NCBI RefSeq assembly: GCF_014898815.1
Contig: NW_026515435.1
Coordinates: 1 to 64,000 of the forward strand
Direction of reading: 5' to 3'
Length of the DNA: 64,000 nt
From: Panonychus citri
Lineage: Eukaryota; Arthropoda; Arachnida; Trombidiformes; Tetranychidae
Part shown: positions 51,199-61,900 of the stretch, one piece after another
Layout: each line of letters begins with the position of its first letter
Numbering within the stretch: the stretch's first letter is position 1
Made by a program: the position numbers and the translations under genes
Notes under the pieces: model-generated
Databases searched by the model: none
What the model saw: only the letters and a program-made list of their open reading frames with translations
Told to the model about the DNA's origin: nothing

Positions 51199-52059
51199 TT
51201 GTTACAGTTGATGGGGTTCAATCTCCAAGTCACTCCGATACCAAATCAAGTGATGATGAGAACTTTCTTGGGAACAGAGTTTTTCTGTCATCAATCCAAG
51301 TTTCCAATTACTAATAGTTAATTGGTTAATTTTCTGTTAATTTGGTAATTGAATTACAATTTAACGTTTAGAAGTTGTTTACATTGTACATAAGTTTTCA
51401 ATTTTTAATTACAAAAAAAAGAATTCAAATTAGTCATAGTTTCATTTCATGATGTTGATTGATTCAGTTACTGTTTTGAATCTCGCGGCTTTTAAAAATA
51501 AAAAACATCAAATGGGTCTGGGCAAAGAGTAGAGGTTTTAAAAACCTGGTTTTTACTCTTTAGGTTATTTTTGAATATCAAAACATCTCCTATTCTTGTT
51601 CATCTGATGAATCATCAGTGATGATAAATTGTGCCTACGCAGCCTACCTAAAAGCGCCTCTCTCAAGAATTTAACTAAATCTGTAGACCTCATCACCTTT
51701 AGACAGTCTCTCTCGAGCTCCCTTCAATTATCATGTAGTCCATTCAACAAAACCAAAGCCGTTCCTCATGGTTGACTCAAAATGACCGACAGTCAAATTG
51801 TCATTCAATCGACTTGCCTGTAATCACTCCTCTGTCAATGTTTGTCACGCTGATTCAGGTACGTTTCATCAGACTCATCTTCATCCGCAATCAGTTCAAT
51901 CGCCAGCGGATTTACCTATTGGTCCTTCACCAGCACCTTTATATTCATTAAGTTCACTATCCACATCTTCATTAACATCATTATCATTATCACCAATTCC
52001 ACCATCACATCCCTTTCATCTTCATCAACATTGTTTCAATTTTATGCCATGACATTTTT
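51199..52059 (+). other. coding-like Pro/Ser-rich stretch of unclear origin
   Basis: GC-richer than the flanks from about 51630. One frame reads SLPKSASLKNLTKSVDL, another PQSVQSPADLPIGPSPAPLY followed by Ser/Leu-rich and His-rich sequence up to 52050. It could be part of the intracellular domain of the teneurin seen downstream, which is Pro/Ser-rich in this family, but I see no diagnostic motif. The rest of the interval is AT-rich and shows nothing. Confidence 0.3.
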
Positions 52060-52450
52060 ATGCTCAACATGGGAGGACCTAAGAATTCAGAGGAAGTCGA
52101 ACCGTTTTTGACCAAATTGTTTCTTGATCGTGATATTATGACTCTTCCAATGTGAGAGTAAGTTAATTGTCGTCTCAATGTTTAATTTTGGTCGTTTGCT
52201 TACACCTTGTTCATCTTTTCTTGGTTAGTAAATTAGGTCCATGGATCGTCAAGAGACAAGCACCCAAAGTTGCTAAAAAATATAATCAAATCGGGAGTGG
52301 ATCACCAATCAGAGACTGGACTGGTGAACAGGGATCTTTAATGACCAAAATTTTAGATGAAATAAGTCCAGAAAAGGGTCCTCATAGACATTATATCGGA
52401 TTCCGCTATGCTAACCCTTTAACTGAGGACACGATCACTCAAGTGGAAAG
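52060..52450 (+). pseudogene. ferrochelatase fragment (two exons, nonsense codon)
   Basis: Ferrochelatase inserts ferrous iron into protoporphyrin IX, the last step of heme synthesis, in mitochondria. Exon 52060-52157 reads MLNMGGPKNSEEVEPFLTKL then FLDRDIMTLPM; exon 52229-52450 reads KLGPWIVKRQAPKVAKKYNQ, IGSGSPIRDWTGEQG and HRHYIGFRYANPLTEDTI. The pattern and exon phase fit the N-terminal third of the enzyme. A TGA at 52153-52155 sits in frame at the exon end, where the family has a Gln-like position. The intron (52158-52228) is retained, so it is not a processed copy. The presequence and the catalytic C-terminal two thirds are absent; unrelated teneurin-like exons follow. Recognition of the family is firm. 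Confidence 0.8.
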
Positions 52451-52870
52451 GTATTTGTATGGTCGTTTTATTACTTTATTTCCTCTTAATTAACAATCAG
52501 TCATCCGTTTTATGAACTAACCAAATATTTTATCTTTCTTTTCAAACTCTACAGTGATTCATGATCCATTGATCCATCATGATTAATTCCATGTATCAGA
52601 ATGTAATTAATAACTGTCCATAACCGTCCAACAGTTTTCTTAATGATTTTAAGGCCATTTTCAACGAGATTTTATTGAGCTTATATTTAGCATTTATTGG
52701 ACCAAAATCTCGAAATGGTCTCAAAAATTGCTCTCTTGCAAGAGTCTACCCTCTTCTTATTCTTTCAAAGAATTTCTTTGGTAACTCCTTCTCATCATTT
52801 TCTGGTTGGAAAAGGAAAGAACAATTTATTTCCAGTTCTTTTCAATCGGAGATGATAAGACGATGAATAG
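52451..52870. other. spacer between ferrochelatase and teneurin pieces
   Basis: No expected ferrochelatase exon is present after the donor at 52451. Reading frames here (for example around 52675-52866) are unrecognised. Possibly intronic. Confidence 0.35.
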
Positions 52871-54087
52871 GTCACATCACCACTGTTATGGTTTACTCCC
52901 AAACCACTCATATACCGTACGTGAACCTTTCCCAAGTATTTACAAATCTGTGGATAAACCATCGGTCTATTCTAAAGTGAAAATGTCTCTTGAGATGTGC
53001 CGCAATCACCAGTGGAATTCTAACATTAATTTTATCTGGAGTATTAACTTATACACTTTACTTAATTTCTCTTAATTATAACAAAAGTGCGTCCATTTTG
53101 AAGATTTTGGTGATTTTCTCTTCTTTTTCAAAATTTATTCTTTTGAAGAACAAGAAAATTATTCTTTTCTCTTTGTTGGAATATGTTTAAAATGGTGACT
53201 TAGTGTTTGTCGAGTGTCTTTTTCTTGGCTATTTTGGAATTTTTGTTTCTTCGCTTTTTTCTCGCCGTGACAATTTTTCAATAGTTTCGATTATTTTTAT
53301 AAGAATTTATTAATTTATTTTGTGGGTTTATTACAGAAAAATGTGACCTCGATTGTGGACCCAATGGAAACTGTCAAAGTGATCGGTGTGTTTGTAATGA
53401 AGGTTGGACTGGATTGAAATGTGAACAACGTTTATGTGACCGTCGGTGTTTGAATCATGGTCAGTGTTACAATGGAACTTGTTTCTGTCACCAAGGATGG
53501 AACGGAAAATTGTGTACATTAGGTAAAACTATCACCATGTTTAGAAAATTATTATAAATATTATCTTGGTGCTCATGTGAAATTTTCTTGTTCCGTTTTA
53601 AACAGAGGGTTGTCCTCGAAATTGTAACGATCGTGGAGCTTGTGTTGAGCAAAATGGTGAATATTTTGTTCCTGTAATGTCGATGTAAAATCGATTGATT
53701 TAGATATTTTTCTTCTATTCTTTTTCTAAATCAATGTTTATTGTTGAATAATTTAAGGCTCATTAACTGTAGATTGATTGAAATCTATCCAAGATTCATT
53801 TTCTTTGTTTTCTAATTCTTCCTTATTCTTATTCCTATTTTTGTCTTTTGTTTTCTCTCATTTTCTATCATCATTTTATAGCCAAGTTTCTGTTATTCGT
53901 GGTCAGATAATCTCTCCTCAGGCAATGGCCTAATGGGGTTAGAGGTGTTGTCAATGATCAATATTTGGGTATTGTTGTTCCTGAGATGCAGGTTGGTTTG
54001 ATATTATGGTTAACGGTGGTTCTGCAGTGACCCTTGACGGTTGGATCCATTTAAACCAATCCAACGAACAGTTTTCCCCTTGCATCG
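52871..54087 (+). pseudogene. teneurin fragment (TM helix, EGF repeats, start of following domain)
   Basis: Teneurins are large type II synaptic adhesion proteins. Pieces in order: juxtamembrane YKSVDKPSVYSKVK, then one frame over RCAAITSGILTLILSGVLTY, a membrane helix (about 52995-53065); EGF exon 53337-53522 with CDLDCGPNGNCQSDRCVC, EGWTGLKCEQRLCDRRCL and NGTCFCHQGWNGKLC; next EGF exon from 53606 with EGCPRNCNDRGACVEQNGEY and a frame change at a T-run before CSCNVD; exon from 53882 with VSVIRGQIISPQ and GWFDIMVNGGSAVTL. The order and motifs match teneurins, but most of the ~2,500-residue protein is missing, including several EGF repeats and the NHL and YD-repeat regions. The last exon ends abruptly at the TTAGG/poly(T) junction at 54088. 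Confidence 0.75.
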
Positions 54088-54113
54088 GTTAGGTTAGGTT
54101 AGGTTTTTTTTTA
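54088..54113 (+). repeat. (TTAGG)3 followed by poly(T): 3' junction of a retroelement
   Basis: GGTTAGGTTAGGTTAGG then nine T. Read on the minus strand this is A9 followed by (CCTAA)3, exactly what is left when a poly(A)-tailed non-LTR element joins arthropod telomere repeat. The teneurin-like exon lies immediately beyond it. Confidence 0.65.
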
Positions 54114-55088
54114 CGGTTGAAAAGCAAGTTTATTTATAATTTTTCCATGAATGAGTACCCACCTTTCGGCGGGTGCAGGGTACATATAATTGAGGATGCG
54201 AGGAGGGGAACAGTCGACCATGCGACTTTACAAACGACATCATTCTTTTTCGAATGGTCGAGTGGTCGCTTTTCGGTTAGTCGTAGGGTTGAGTGTTTGA
54301 AGTGTTCATTTGGTTGAGGGTTTGAGATTGGAAGGTTCACAGGTTGGTTCGGGTTTGAGATTGCAGATAATCAAGTAGTTGTGAGGTTTATAAAAATGAG
54401 TGATTTACATAATTTGATCTTTGTTTTGAAGGAAGTGCTGAAATGAGGAGGCGAGGGGATGAGGAAATGAAAGAGTGAGGAGGTGAACAGGGGAATGATT
54501 ATGAACAAGCTCATTTTGGATTGTTCGCTTGGTGACATTTGAATGGGTGACCGGTCGAGACTTTGGTGGTTGGGTTGTTTGCAGGTTCACATGTGACCCT
54601 ACGAACGAGCAAGACTTCCACCAGTCAAGGTGACCAGGCAGTGAGTAAGGACACGCAGAGCATGTGAACAGTCTAACGACTGAACAGATGAGAGTGCAAG
54701 TTCCGACTCACTGCCTGGTAAGGTGGTGTGTTGGCTGAGTGAACTGTTTGCCTCCTGACGGATGAGACATTGAGTTGCTCTCGAACCCATAAGTAGTTCA
54801 GACATTCAACCACCGGTTTGGTGGTCGAGTTGTAGGGTGGAATAGTGGAGAGTTGAACCGTTCAGTTTATTTCAAAATTTTAATGTGCCATCAATATGAT
54901 TAAATTGAAAGTAAAGTATAAGAGAAAAGAGAGCTCATAGCATCAGTTGGCTTTTATTTAAATTGGACTGTTTATTTGGGTTAGTTTTGCATATGATTTG
55001 GTTTGTTTGCTATTCTAGGGGGTTAGTTTGTTTGCATGGCCGAGCGTGGAGAGGGAGAATGGGTTTTAATGCATGAGGAGAATGGAGG

Positions 55089-55653
55089 TCAGTCTGCTGA
55101 GGTGATGGGTTTGAGTTTGGTTTGATAGTTGGGACGCTTGTTCAGGTTGGTGGAAGCCTTTGGTGATTTCACTGGTAGTTTCTTGAACTGTTCACAGGTT
55201 TCAATGGCTGTTTTGTTAATGGGTCGTGTCTGATTGCCTAACGAGAAGCTACCATATTCTGGTTTGTCTCCAATGAGAGAGAAGAGCTTGTTGGAGGTGG
55301 CGTTAATGTCGTCGATGCAAGTTGATGGTTCGCTCGGTCGACAGGTCAACTCCATTGGGACTCGTGCCAAGTTGGTGAAGAAGTTCATGGGTTAAACGGC
55401 CAAGAAACATAGATTTCTCGATTAGCTTATTGACTTCAGCATACATCGGAGTGTTATCAGGCTCACAAGTCGAGATGTCATTGTTTGACTTCTCAACGGT
55501 TGGAGGAGTAACTGTTTCACTTTCACGGTGTTCAATATTAGCACTAGACAATGAGTTCCTTTCTGTGTTGTGTCGGGCCAGGAGTTTGGACACTTCCTGT
55601 TGAACCTTTTCACAAATTCCGTTGGCCAGTGCCTCAGTATTGATCTTAGACAA
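55089..55653 (-). pseudogene. unrecognised ORF pair in the 54-58 kb element
   Basis: Two overlapping minus frames, 55653-55303 (begins MSKINTEALANGICEKVQQE) and 55388-55089 (begins MNFFTNLARVPMELTC, ends LNKRPNYQTKLKPITSAD), probably one ORF broken by a frameshift near 55350. Rich in Asn, Thr, Ser and charged residues. A weak similarity of layout (IC.K ... LL, a Pro/Glu linker, NKL) to the ORF at 57380-58078 may mean the two are diverged repeats. No function assigned. Confidence 0.4.
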
Positions 55654-56236
55654 TAGCTTATCGAGGTAGCGATCAAGAGAGGCGGCAACTTGGGGTTTTG
55701 GAGTAGGAGGTTTTACTATTACTTGATGACATGATGATGGAATTGGGGTTTAAGGTTTCTACGTACTAATTTTGATGAAATTTGAAACGTGTGAGATGAG
55801 GGTTAGTAGTAAAGTGATTTGATTATAAATGGTGAGTGAGTGGTGGCTTAGGTCATGCGTGTAAGGAGGTAAGTATTTGGTGGGTTGATTTGTTGGGTGA
55901 TTGTGAATCTGCATGGTTAGTATTTGTTTTAAAGGGTTTCATGAAATTATTCAGTCGACCAAAGTGGTATGACTTTGATCGACTGATTGGGTTGATCGGT
56001 TGCTCGCTTGTTCGACTGGTGGTTGGTTTGAGTCGCGCTAATAAGAGGATTATGAACTGCGTTGTCGAGGAGATTGTTTTATATGAATATTATACATTTG
56101 TACTATTACCAAAAATATCAAGATATAATGTTTTGTACTTTTAATTGCAGTTGAAAGATTTTGTACTGATTAGAATGGCATATTGAGGTGGTTGTTGGTT
56201 AGCTGGTTTGGGACTTTGGTTGATTAAATGTTTGGT

Positions 56237-56413
56237 TTAGGGTTTCTTTTGATTAGATTCTTTGTTCATTTGGGAGATAAGTTGCTCAATTGTTATTCCT
56301 CTGGCTCTTGCCAAGAGTTTAAGGGTTCGAAAGCCTTGTTCAGGGTTGACTTGTTCGCTTGGTGGAGGGGTAGATTTTCGCTTGGTTGAGTGTTGCTCTG
56401 GCGCTTTTTTCAT
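56237..56413 (-). CDS. small basic ORF (58 aa)
   Basis: Reads MKKAPEQHSTKRKSTPPPSE, then FRTLKLLARARGITIEQLIS, ends QKKP and stop. Basic N-terminus and a helical ARARGITIEQLI segment that could form a helix-turn-helix, though this is a guess. The decamer ACCAAGCGAA occurs twice here in two frames (TKR and PSE). Probably part of the element's coding sequence. Confidence 0.3.
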   Translation of the reverse strand: MKKAPEQHSTKRKSTPPPSEQVNPEQGFRTLKLLARARGITIEQLISQMNKESNQKKP

Positions 56414-56485
56414 TTTAGAAGAGGTGGATGGTTGTATCGAAGGGGTATTTTGGGTTTAGGTTGGTTGAGGGTGAATTGGTAGTGA

Positions 56486-58078
56486 TTACAATAGGTTTGG
56501 TGACACTGCTTCTGAAAGCCTCTCTTGGCTTCGCTTGGTTGACGCTTCTGCGGCTCCTTTGTGGTCCTTGCAATCAATGTCATCGACTTGGTCGACGGGT
56601 GAGTCTCTGATTGCTAAGGAGATTTCAAGTATTGCTTCTTGTTTCTCTTCTGGGGTAATGACAGTATTTCTGTTTATACGATTAGCCAGAAAGCTCAGTC
56701 TCGCCCTACGAATAGTCATTTCTTGATGTTGTTGGGGTGACACGGTTGCTACAAAGAAGGTATTCTGGTACTTTGACAGGTTCGGGTGGTAGAGCCTGTA
56801 GTGGTCAGGAAAAGAGCTTCCTACATGGTATGCCTGGAAGTAAACGCAGCTTTTGAGTACATATTCTTACTGGGACACCATCGTCCCTGCTGGCCCATTC
56901 ATGGATGATTCCATATACATTGCTTCCTTGTCAGACATTGGAAGAGGTTGGACATCGTCACCATCTGAGTCCTCTCCACTTTGACTGCTGGATTGTTCAT
57001 CATTGGCATGGTCAACAGGTGATTTGGTTTCTTCTTCAGCGGTTGTTGGAGCATCGGTTGTCGTTTCAACCTCAGTTGTTTCCATTTCATTTGAATCGGC
57101 TTGAAAATCAGGGTCACCTTCCTGATCATCAGATACACTTGAACTGTCACTGGAGTCAAGTTGTTGACTTGTTCGAAGCATCTTTTTTCGCTTGGTCAAG
57201 TCGACAGGTGATTGCTTAGGACGTTGCGATTCAGCTTTGCGTTTTAATGACTTTTGTTGTTTTCACCACCAGCATCAGATGAAGACATCGTTTCTTCGGG
57301 TGGTCCAAGATCTTAATAGTACCATCGGGGGTTGTCATCTTGACTCCATGTCTCGATGCTTTCTTAATATCTTTCTGACTTAGTCGGCGACCTGAATGGT
57401 CGGTTCGCCTGATGGGTTGTTGGTGGTAAATTCATTAATGTACCTTTCTGCCCAGGAATTTGGCCCAAGTTGATTATCATCTCGCATGTTCACAGGTTCA
57501 ATCTCGTCGTATATTTCACCGCACGATTTGAGCATCTTGAACATGTCAGAGTCTTCGTATTCGAAAGGTTCATCTTGAGTGGAACTAATCCTGATTTTTT
57601 GAAGCATTTGGATGACATTGATGAGCAGAGTCTTTAGTTTGTTGGTGTAGTCAGCGAGCTTACGCTGGTGAAACGCAGGGAAACGAAGGCTTGCTACTTG
57701 ATGGATTCGAGCGTTCTTGGGTGGCTCTTTCGCCTCTTCAATTGTTGTGGTTAAAATCGGACTGGTTGGTTGGTCACTTTGGGAAGGTTTGACTTGCTGG
57801 GTAAGAAGGTTGGTGAGTTTTGGCTCAATCTGTTGAAAAATGTGTTCACCAATTTTGTTACAGATTCGCAGCTCATCTTCTTGGCTTAGCACATTTGGAA
57901 AACCTAAGCTTGCGAGGAAGTCAGAAGTTAGCTGTTCATCACAGACAATCTCATCTATAGCTGATGGGGAGACTGGGGTTTCAGTTCCTTGAGTTGCCTG
58001 GTTGGAGGATTCACTTGTTGGGGTAGTCGATTGGTCACTTTGAGATGGTTGATCTTTGGTTTTGAGGACTTTAGGCAA
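56486..58078 (-). pseudogene. long unrecognised element protein, broken into pieces
   Basis: Successive minus frames join into one protein: 58078-57380 (Ser/Thr/Gln-rich start, then CNKIGEHIFQQIEPKLTNLL and NARIHQVASLRFPAFHQRKL), RRLSQKDIKKASRHGVKM and GTIKILDHP one frame over, LKRKAESQRPKQSPVDLTKR (a likely nuclear localisation signal), a very acidic Ser/Asp stretch (57100-56900), an in-frame TAA at 56867, then QQHQEMTIRRARLSFLANR and TPEEKQEAILEISLAIRDS. SPVD occurs three times. No start codon is certain (the longest frame would need TTG). Resembles an ORF1-type or DNA-binding accessory protein of a transposable element; no family recognised. Confidence 0.45.
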
Positions 58079-58290
58079 GGTGATGTTGTTAGAAGGAGCT
58101 TCAGTCTTTTCTTCAACAGTTGAAATTGACTTGATGATGTTTAGATTTTGAAGAAGTAACGAAATATTGGTGAAGTCGAGGATACGAGATGTTAACTTCG
58201 GAAGGTGACATGTTTTATATGGGTGAGGGTAGGAACGATTGACAGACAGACGCTTGGTTTGAATCGGATGTTGGGGGAAATTGAGGAGTT

Positions 58291-58355
58291 GGTTAGGTTA
58301 TATATATTATATATGTTGTATATATATATATATGTATGTATATATGTATATATAT
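58291..58355. repeat. GGTTAGGTTA junction plus TA microsatellite
   Basis: GGTTAGGTTA at 58291-58300 continues into a TA/TGTA repeat to about 58355. On the minus strand this is a TA-rich tail followed by CCTAACC, placed where the LINE 3' end would be. Confidence 0.5.
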
Positions 58356-58935
58356 TGAGTTGGTTCCATAATAAAATTGACTAACAGACACTAAGAAATT
58401 GTAGCTTTAAAAGGTTTGAGAGGTCACAGGTTGAAAAATTTTGTGTTTATCTGAGTGGTGGTAAAATCTTTCAATTGTTTGTGATGAACAGAATAAATAA
58501 ATAACTAGAGAGAGTAAACTTTCATAAAATATTCAAATAAAACGATTGTAAAAAGATTTGTAAAAGGATTTGTTGTTGTCGCGACAGCGTGAGGATTGCA
58601 ACTGAGCGAAAATTGTATTGATTCAATTCGACGCATGAGCAGAAGAGATTAAGAGTTGGAGTGGTCGCAGAGTGAACAGTTGACTGGTTGACTGTTCGTC
58701 TGGTGACAGCTGATCAGGTGAAGGAATCGCAGTCGCTTGTTAGCAGGTTCGCGTGTTGATTTTATGAGCTGTCGCGGTTAACTGACTAGAGGTTTAAGAC
58801 AACACATCAAGTGATTTTGAATTAAACATACCGGAGATAATAACTTGATGACTAGGGATGACTTTGTTTTCTATCAATTGAGATTTGCGCTGGTTCACAG
58901 TCTCTTGTTTATGTTGCTTGGTCTTCATGAGGTGC

Positions 58936-61900
58936 TCATCTGTTGATCTTCTTTTCTCTGATTGTTTTGATTATTGTTTTACAAAACTCATTTATCGGCT
59001 CCGTGAAGTCCTGGAGGAGGACTCCTAGATACGTGGATGGTTCATTGTTGCTTGGTGGTGTCTTGATCCTGAGATGGACTCTTGCCGGTTCCATAATTGG
59101 GCATTCATCAACATAGTGCTTAGCATTGGCGTGGTTATCCCCACAGAGGCATTGACTGTCAGCTCTGAGGCCGAAGCGTTGCAGATATGCCGGGAAAGGG
59201 CCGTGGCCAGAGAGAATTTGAACTGTTTGTTTGATGAGGTCGGTCTGGTATCTTGACTTGTTCCACTGGTCAGCTACTGGCAGCATCGACAATGATGCTT
59301 CTGTGTTGAGGCGAGTGCTGACTTGTGCTATTGTCTGCGCTTTTATTTGCTGCTTAATAAAGCATCTTGGGACAGCAGAGTACATTATTTTGTCTTGGAT
59401 TTTATTCCAGCCTTGGCAAGCTCATCAGCTCGCTCATTGCCAGGAGTGCCAACATGTGCTTTCGTCCAGGAGAGCTTGACTTTGATGCCTTTATCAGTCA
59501 CATTTACGATGTTCCTCCTAATCTCCTCAATAAGTGGGTGCTGAACCGTAAAGGATCGAAGACTGGAAAAGATGCTTTGAGTCGGTAAAGATGTGAACAT
59601 GGTCGTTTACTTTGCATATTCGTTTGTTCAGGAGTTTCAGTGTTCGAATGATGGCAAGACACTCGGCCTGAAAGATGCTAGCATAGTCAAAAAGTTTTGC
59701 ACTTGTCTGATGCTTGACGTTTCCGATGTTGTCGTAAACAACCAACCCAAAGCCTGTACCTCCTTGCATTTTACTGCCATCGGTGTAGACTGTGAAGTTG
59801 GCGTTCGCTTCGGTATCAGCTGAATGTTGAACTATAAGCGGGGCGACTGTTTTGCATAGATTGAGGGTTTGATGGATGTTCTTGGTTCGACTGGTCGATC
59901 GTTTGGTAGGTCCAGGCTGCTAAGGTCGCCACTCAGACAGGTTGCAAGGTTGCAGAAGTAAGATGTTATTTGTTCGAAGGGTTGTACATCCACTATCTTA
60001 CATAGCGATGTGTATGGTGTTGTACGATAGGAGCCTGTTATCTGTATGAGAATTTTCCTATGTGTCATTTCGAGGGTGTGGACTTGCGCTTTGGTTAGCA
60101 TGTTGCCATAGAGACCAAGTGCATAGGTCATCTTTGGCACAATTACAGCATCATGTATAAGCTGAAGCAGACTTAGTCGCGGCTTGGGCCATCCGAAGGC
60201 TGAGTAGCTCCGACAGAAGATGTTATTAATCTTGGTGTTAATTGCTGTTATCTGAGAGTTCCATTTCATTTTATTATCCAGAATCAGGCCAAGTATACGT
60301 GTTGATTCCACTTCTTGAATAGGTTGGTCATAAAGCTTAATTATCGGCTTGGGCAGGTCGCTTCTTCCAGGTATCCAGAGAAAGTTGGTTTTCTTGAGAG
60401 AGAATTTGAGGCTATGGTTGTTGGCCCACTCTCGAGCTCGGCTATTGCTTTGTTAATGTTTTGCTCATCATCTTGGGTTTGATGGCGGCTGATCGAACCT
60501 ATCAACGTGATATCATCTGCGTAAGCAAGGCTTTGCACGTTGGGCAGTTGGAGCGTTCGCATATTGACAAGTAACTCATTTATCATCAGATTCCAAAGCG
60601 TTGGTCCAAGGCAAGAGCCTTGTACTGTGCCTCTTGTGTTAGAGATTGTGACTTCTTGGGTATTGTAGCAGAGCGTAGTTTGACGTTCTGAGAGGTATGA
60701 TGATATAAGTTTTCTGATATGTTCAGGACATTTTCTTTTCCTTAGAATTTCAAGAATATTTGACCACCTGAGTGTATCAAATGCCCCTTCAATATCAAAG
60801 GAAATGATAATGGACGCTTTACCACTTGAACGGTTGGCCTGGTGGCGAGATAGAATGGTTGAAAGAGCATCAAGTGTTGATTTGTTTCTTCTGAAACCAT
60901 ATTGTGCGTCGTCAATTGTTTCATCCAACCATTTGTCAATCTTATGCAGGATAAGCTTTTCTAGGATCTTTCCAGCCAGTGGAAGAAGACCAATCGGACG
61001 ACACGCTTTGACAGAGGTTGGATCGGTGCTCGGCTTGGGTATAAGGACGTGTATGAGTGCTTGAAGGACTTTGGGAAGTACCCATTTGTCAAGCATTTGT
61101 TGTAAAAGCTAGTCATTGTATCTATTGCTGTTGGTGTTAGGTGTTTAAAGATTGCTGCGGTATAACCTTCGATACCTGGAGCTTTATTCCCGAAAGTTGA
61201 AATGCCCAGGTCAGTTCTTGAGAACTGAAGAGTTGGGAACTGTGGAGCCTGTTTGGTGGGTGATTCGACACCGGTGTGGCATCTTGAATTGTTGGGTTGG
61301 TCGTTTGTTGGAGTGGTCCAAAGAAATGATGGATGAAAAAAGTAGCAAGGTTGTTATTCCATGAATCTCTTCGTCGCCAGAGATGATTTTGCTTGGAAGA
61401 CTGCCTTTATTTCTGCCTTTTACTACTTTATAGTAAGAGGTCCAGGCATCTGACCCTGTTTAGTCAGTGAAGAATTTTTTCCAATAGTCGAGTCTTGCCT
61501 CGCGGATTTGTTGTTTGAGTCTTATGGTCAGTTGGTTAAGCCATGTGATGGCATGTTTAAGGGATCTTGGAGAATTCTGTCTTATTCTCCTCTTGGCCTT
61601 GTGGATGTTTTCCATGGTCTTTTCAACGGTTGCATTCCACCAGGGGTAACCCTTGATTTCACGTGCTTTCTTAATACGACCACCGGAAGACAGTAATGAT
61701 CTCTCTATCCATTCATACAGGACTTCTAGGTTGTTATCAATCTCGATGTTACTGACGGTCTCGACTCCTGCAAGGTTTGGTTGGTTGATATCGAGCTCAA
61801 GTGAGAAGATGGACCAGTCCACGTTGCGAAGATTCCAGTGTTTCCTGGATTGCTCATCCGTTCGGGCTCTCCTGGGCAGTTCGCCAATAGGTTCGATGGT

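Larger units (their letters stand above)
54105..58290 (-). mobile_element. unrecognised minus-strand element or tandem partner of the LINE
   Basis: Bounded by poly(A)-(CCTAA)3 at 54088-54113 and a CCTAACC junction at 58291. The minus strand is A/C-rich, like the neighbouring LINE and unlike host DNA. It shares words with the LINE (ACCAAGCGAA, AACCTGTGAA, ACCAGTCGAAC). It carries several frame-broken ORFs but no recognisable reverse transcriptase or transposase. Could be the 3' region of the same element, a second element, or a non-autonomous derivative. Confidence 0.5.

Noticed and set aside
54088..54104. True chromosome end at the TTAGG run
   Set aside because: Only three repeat units and sequence continues for 10 kb beyond; an element junction fits better.
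58302..58355. TA-rich tract as a replication origin or promoter
   Set aside because: A simple TA/TGTA microsatellite at an element end explains it.
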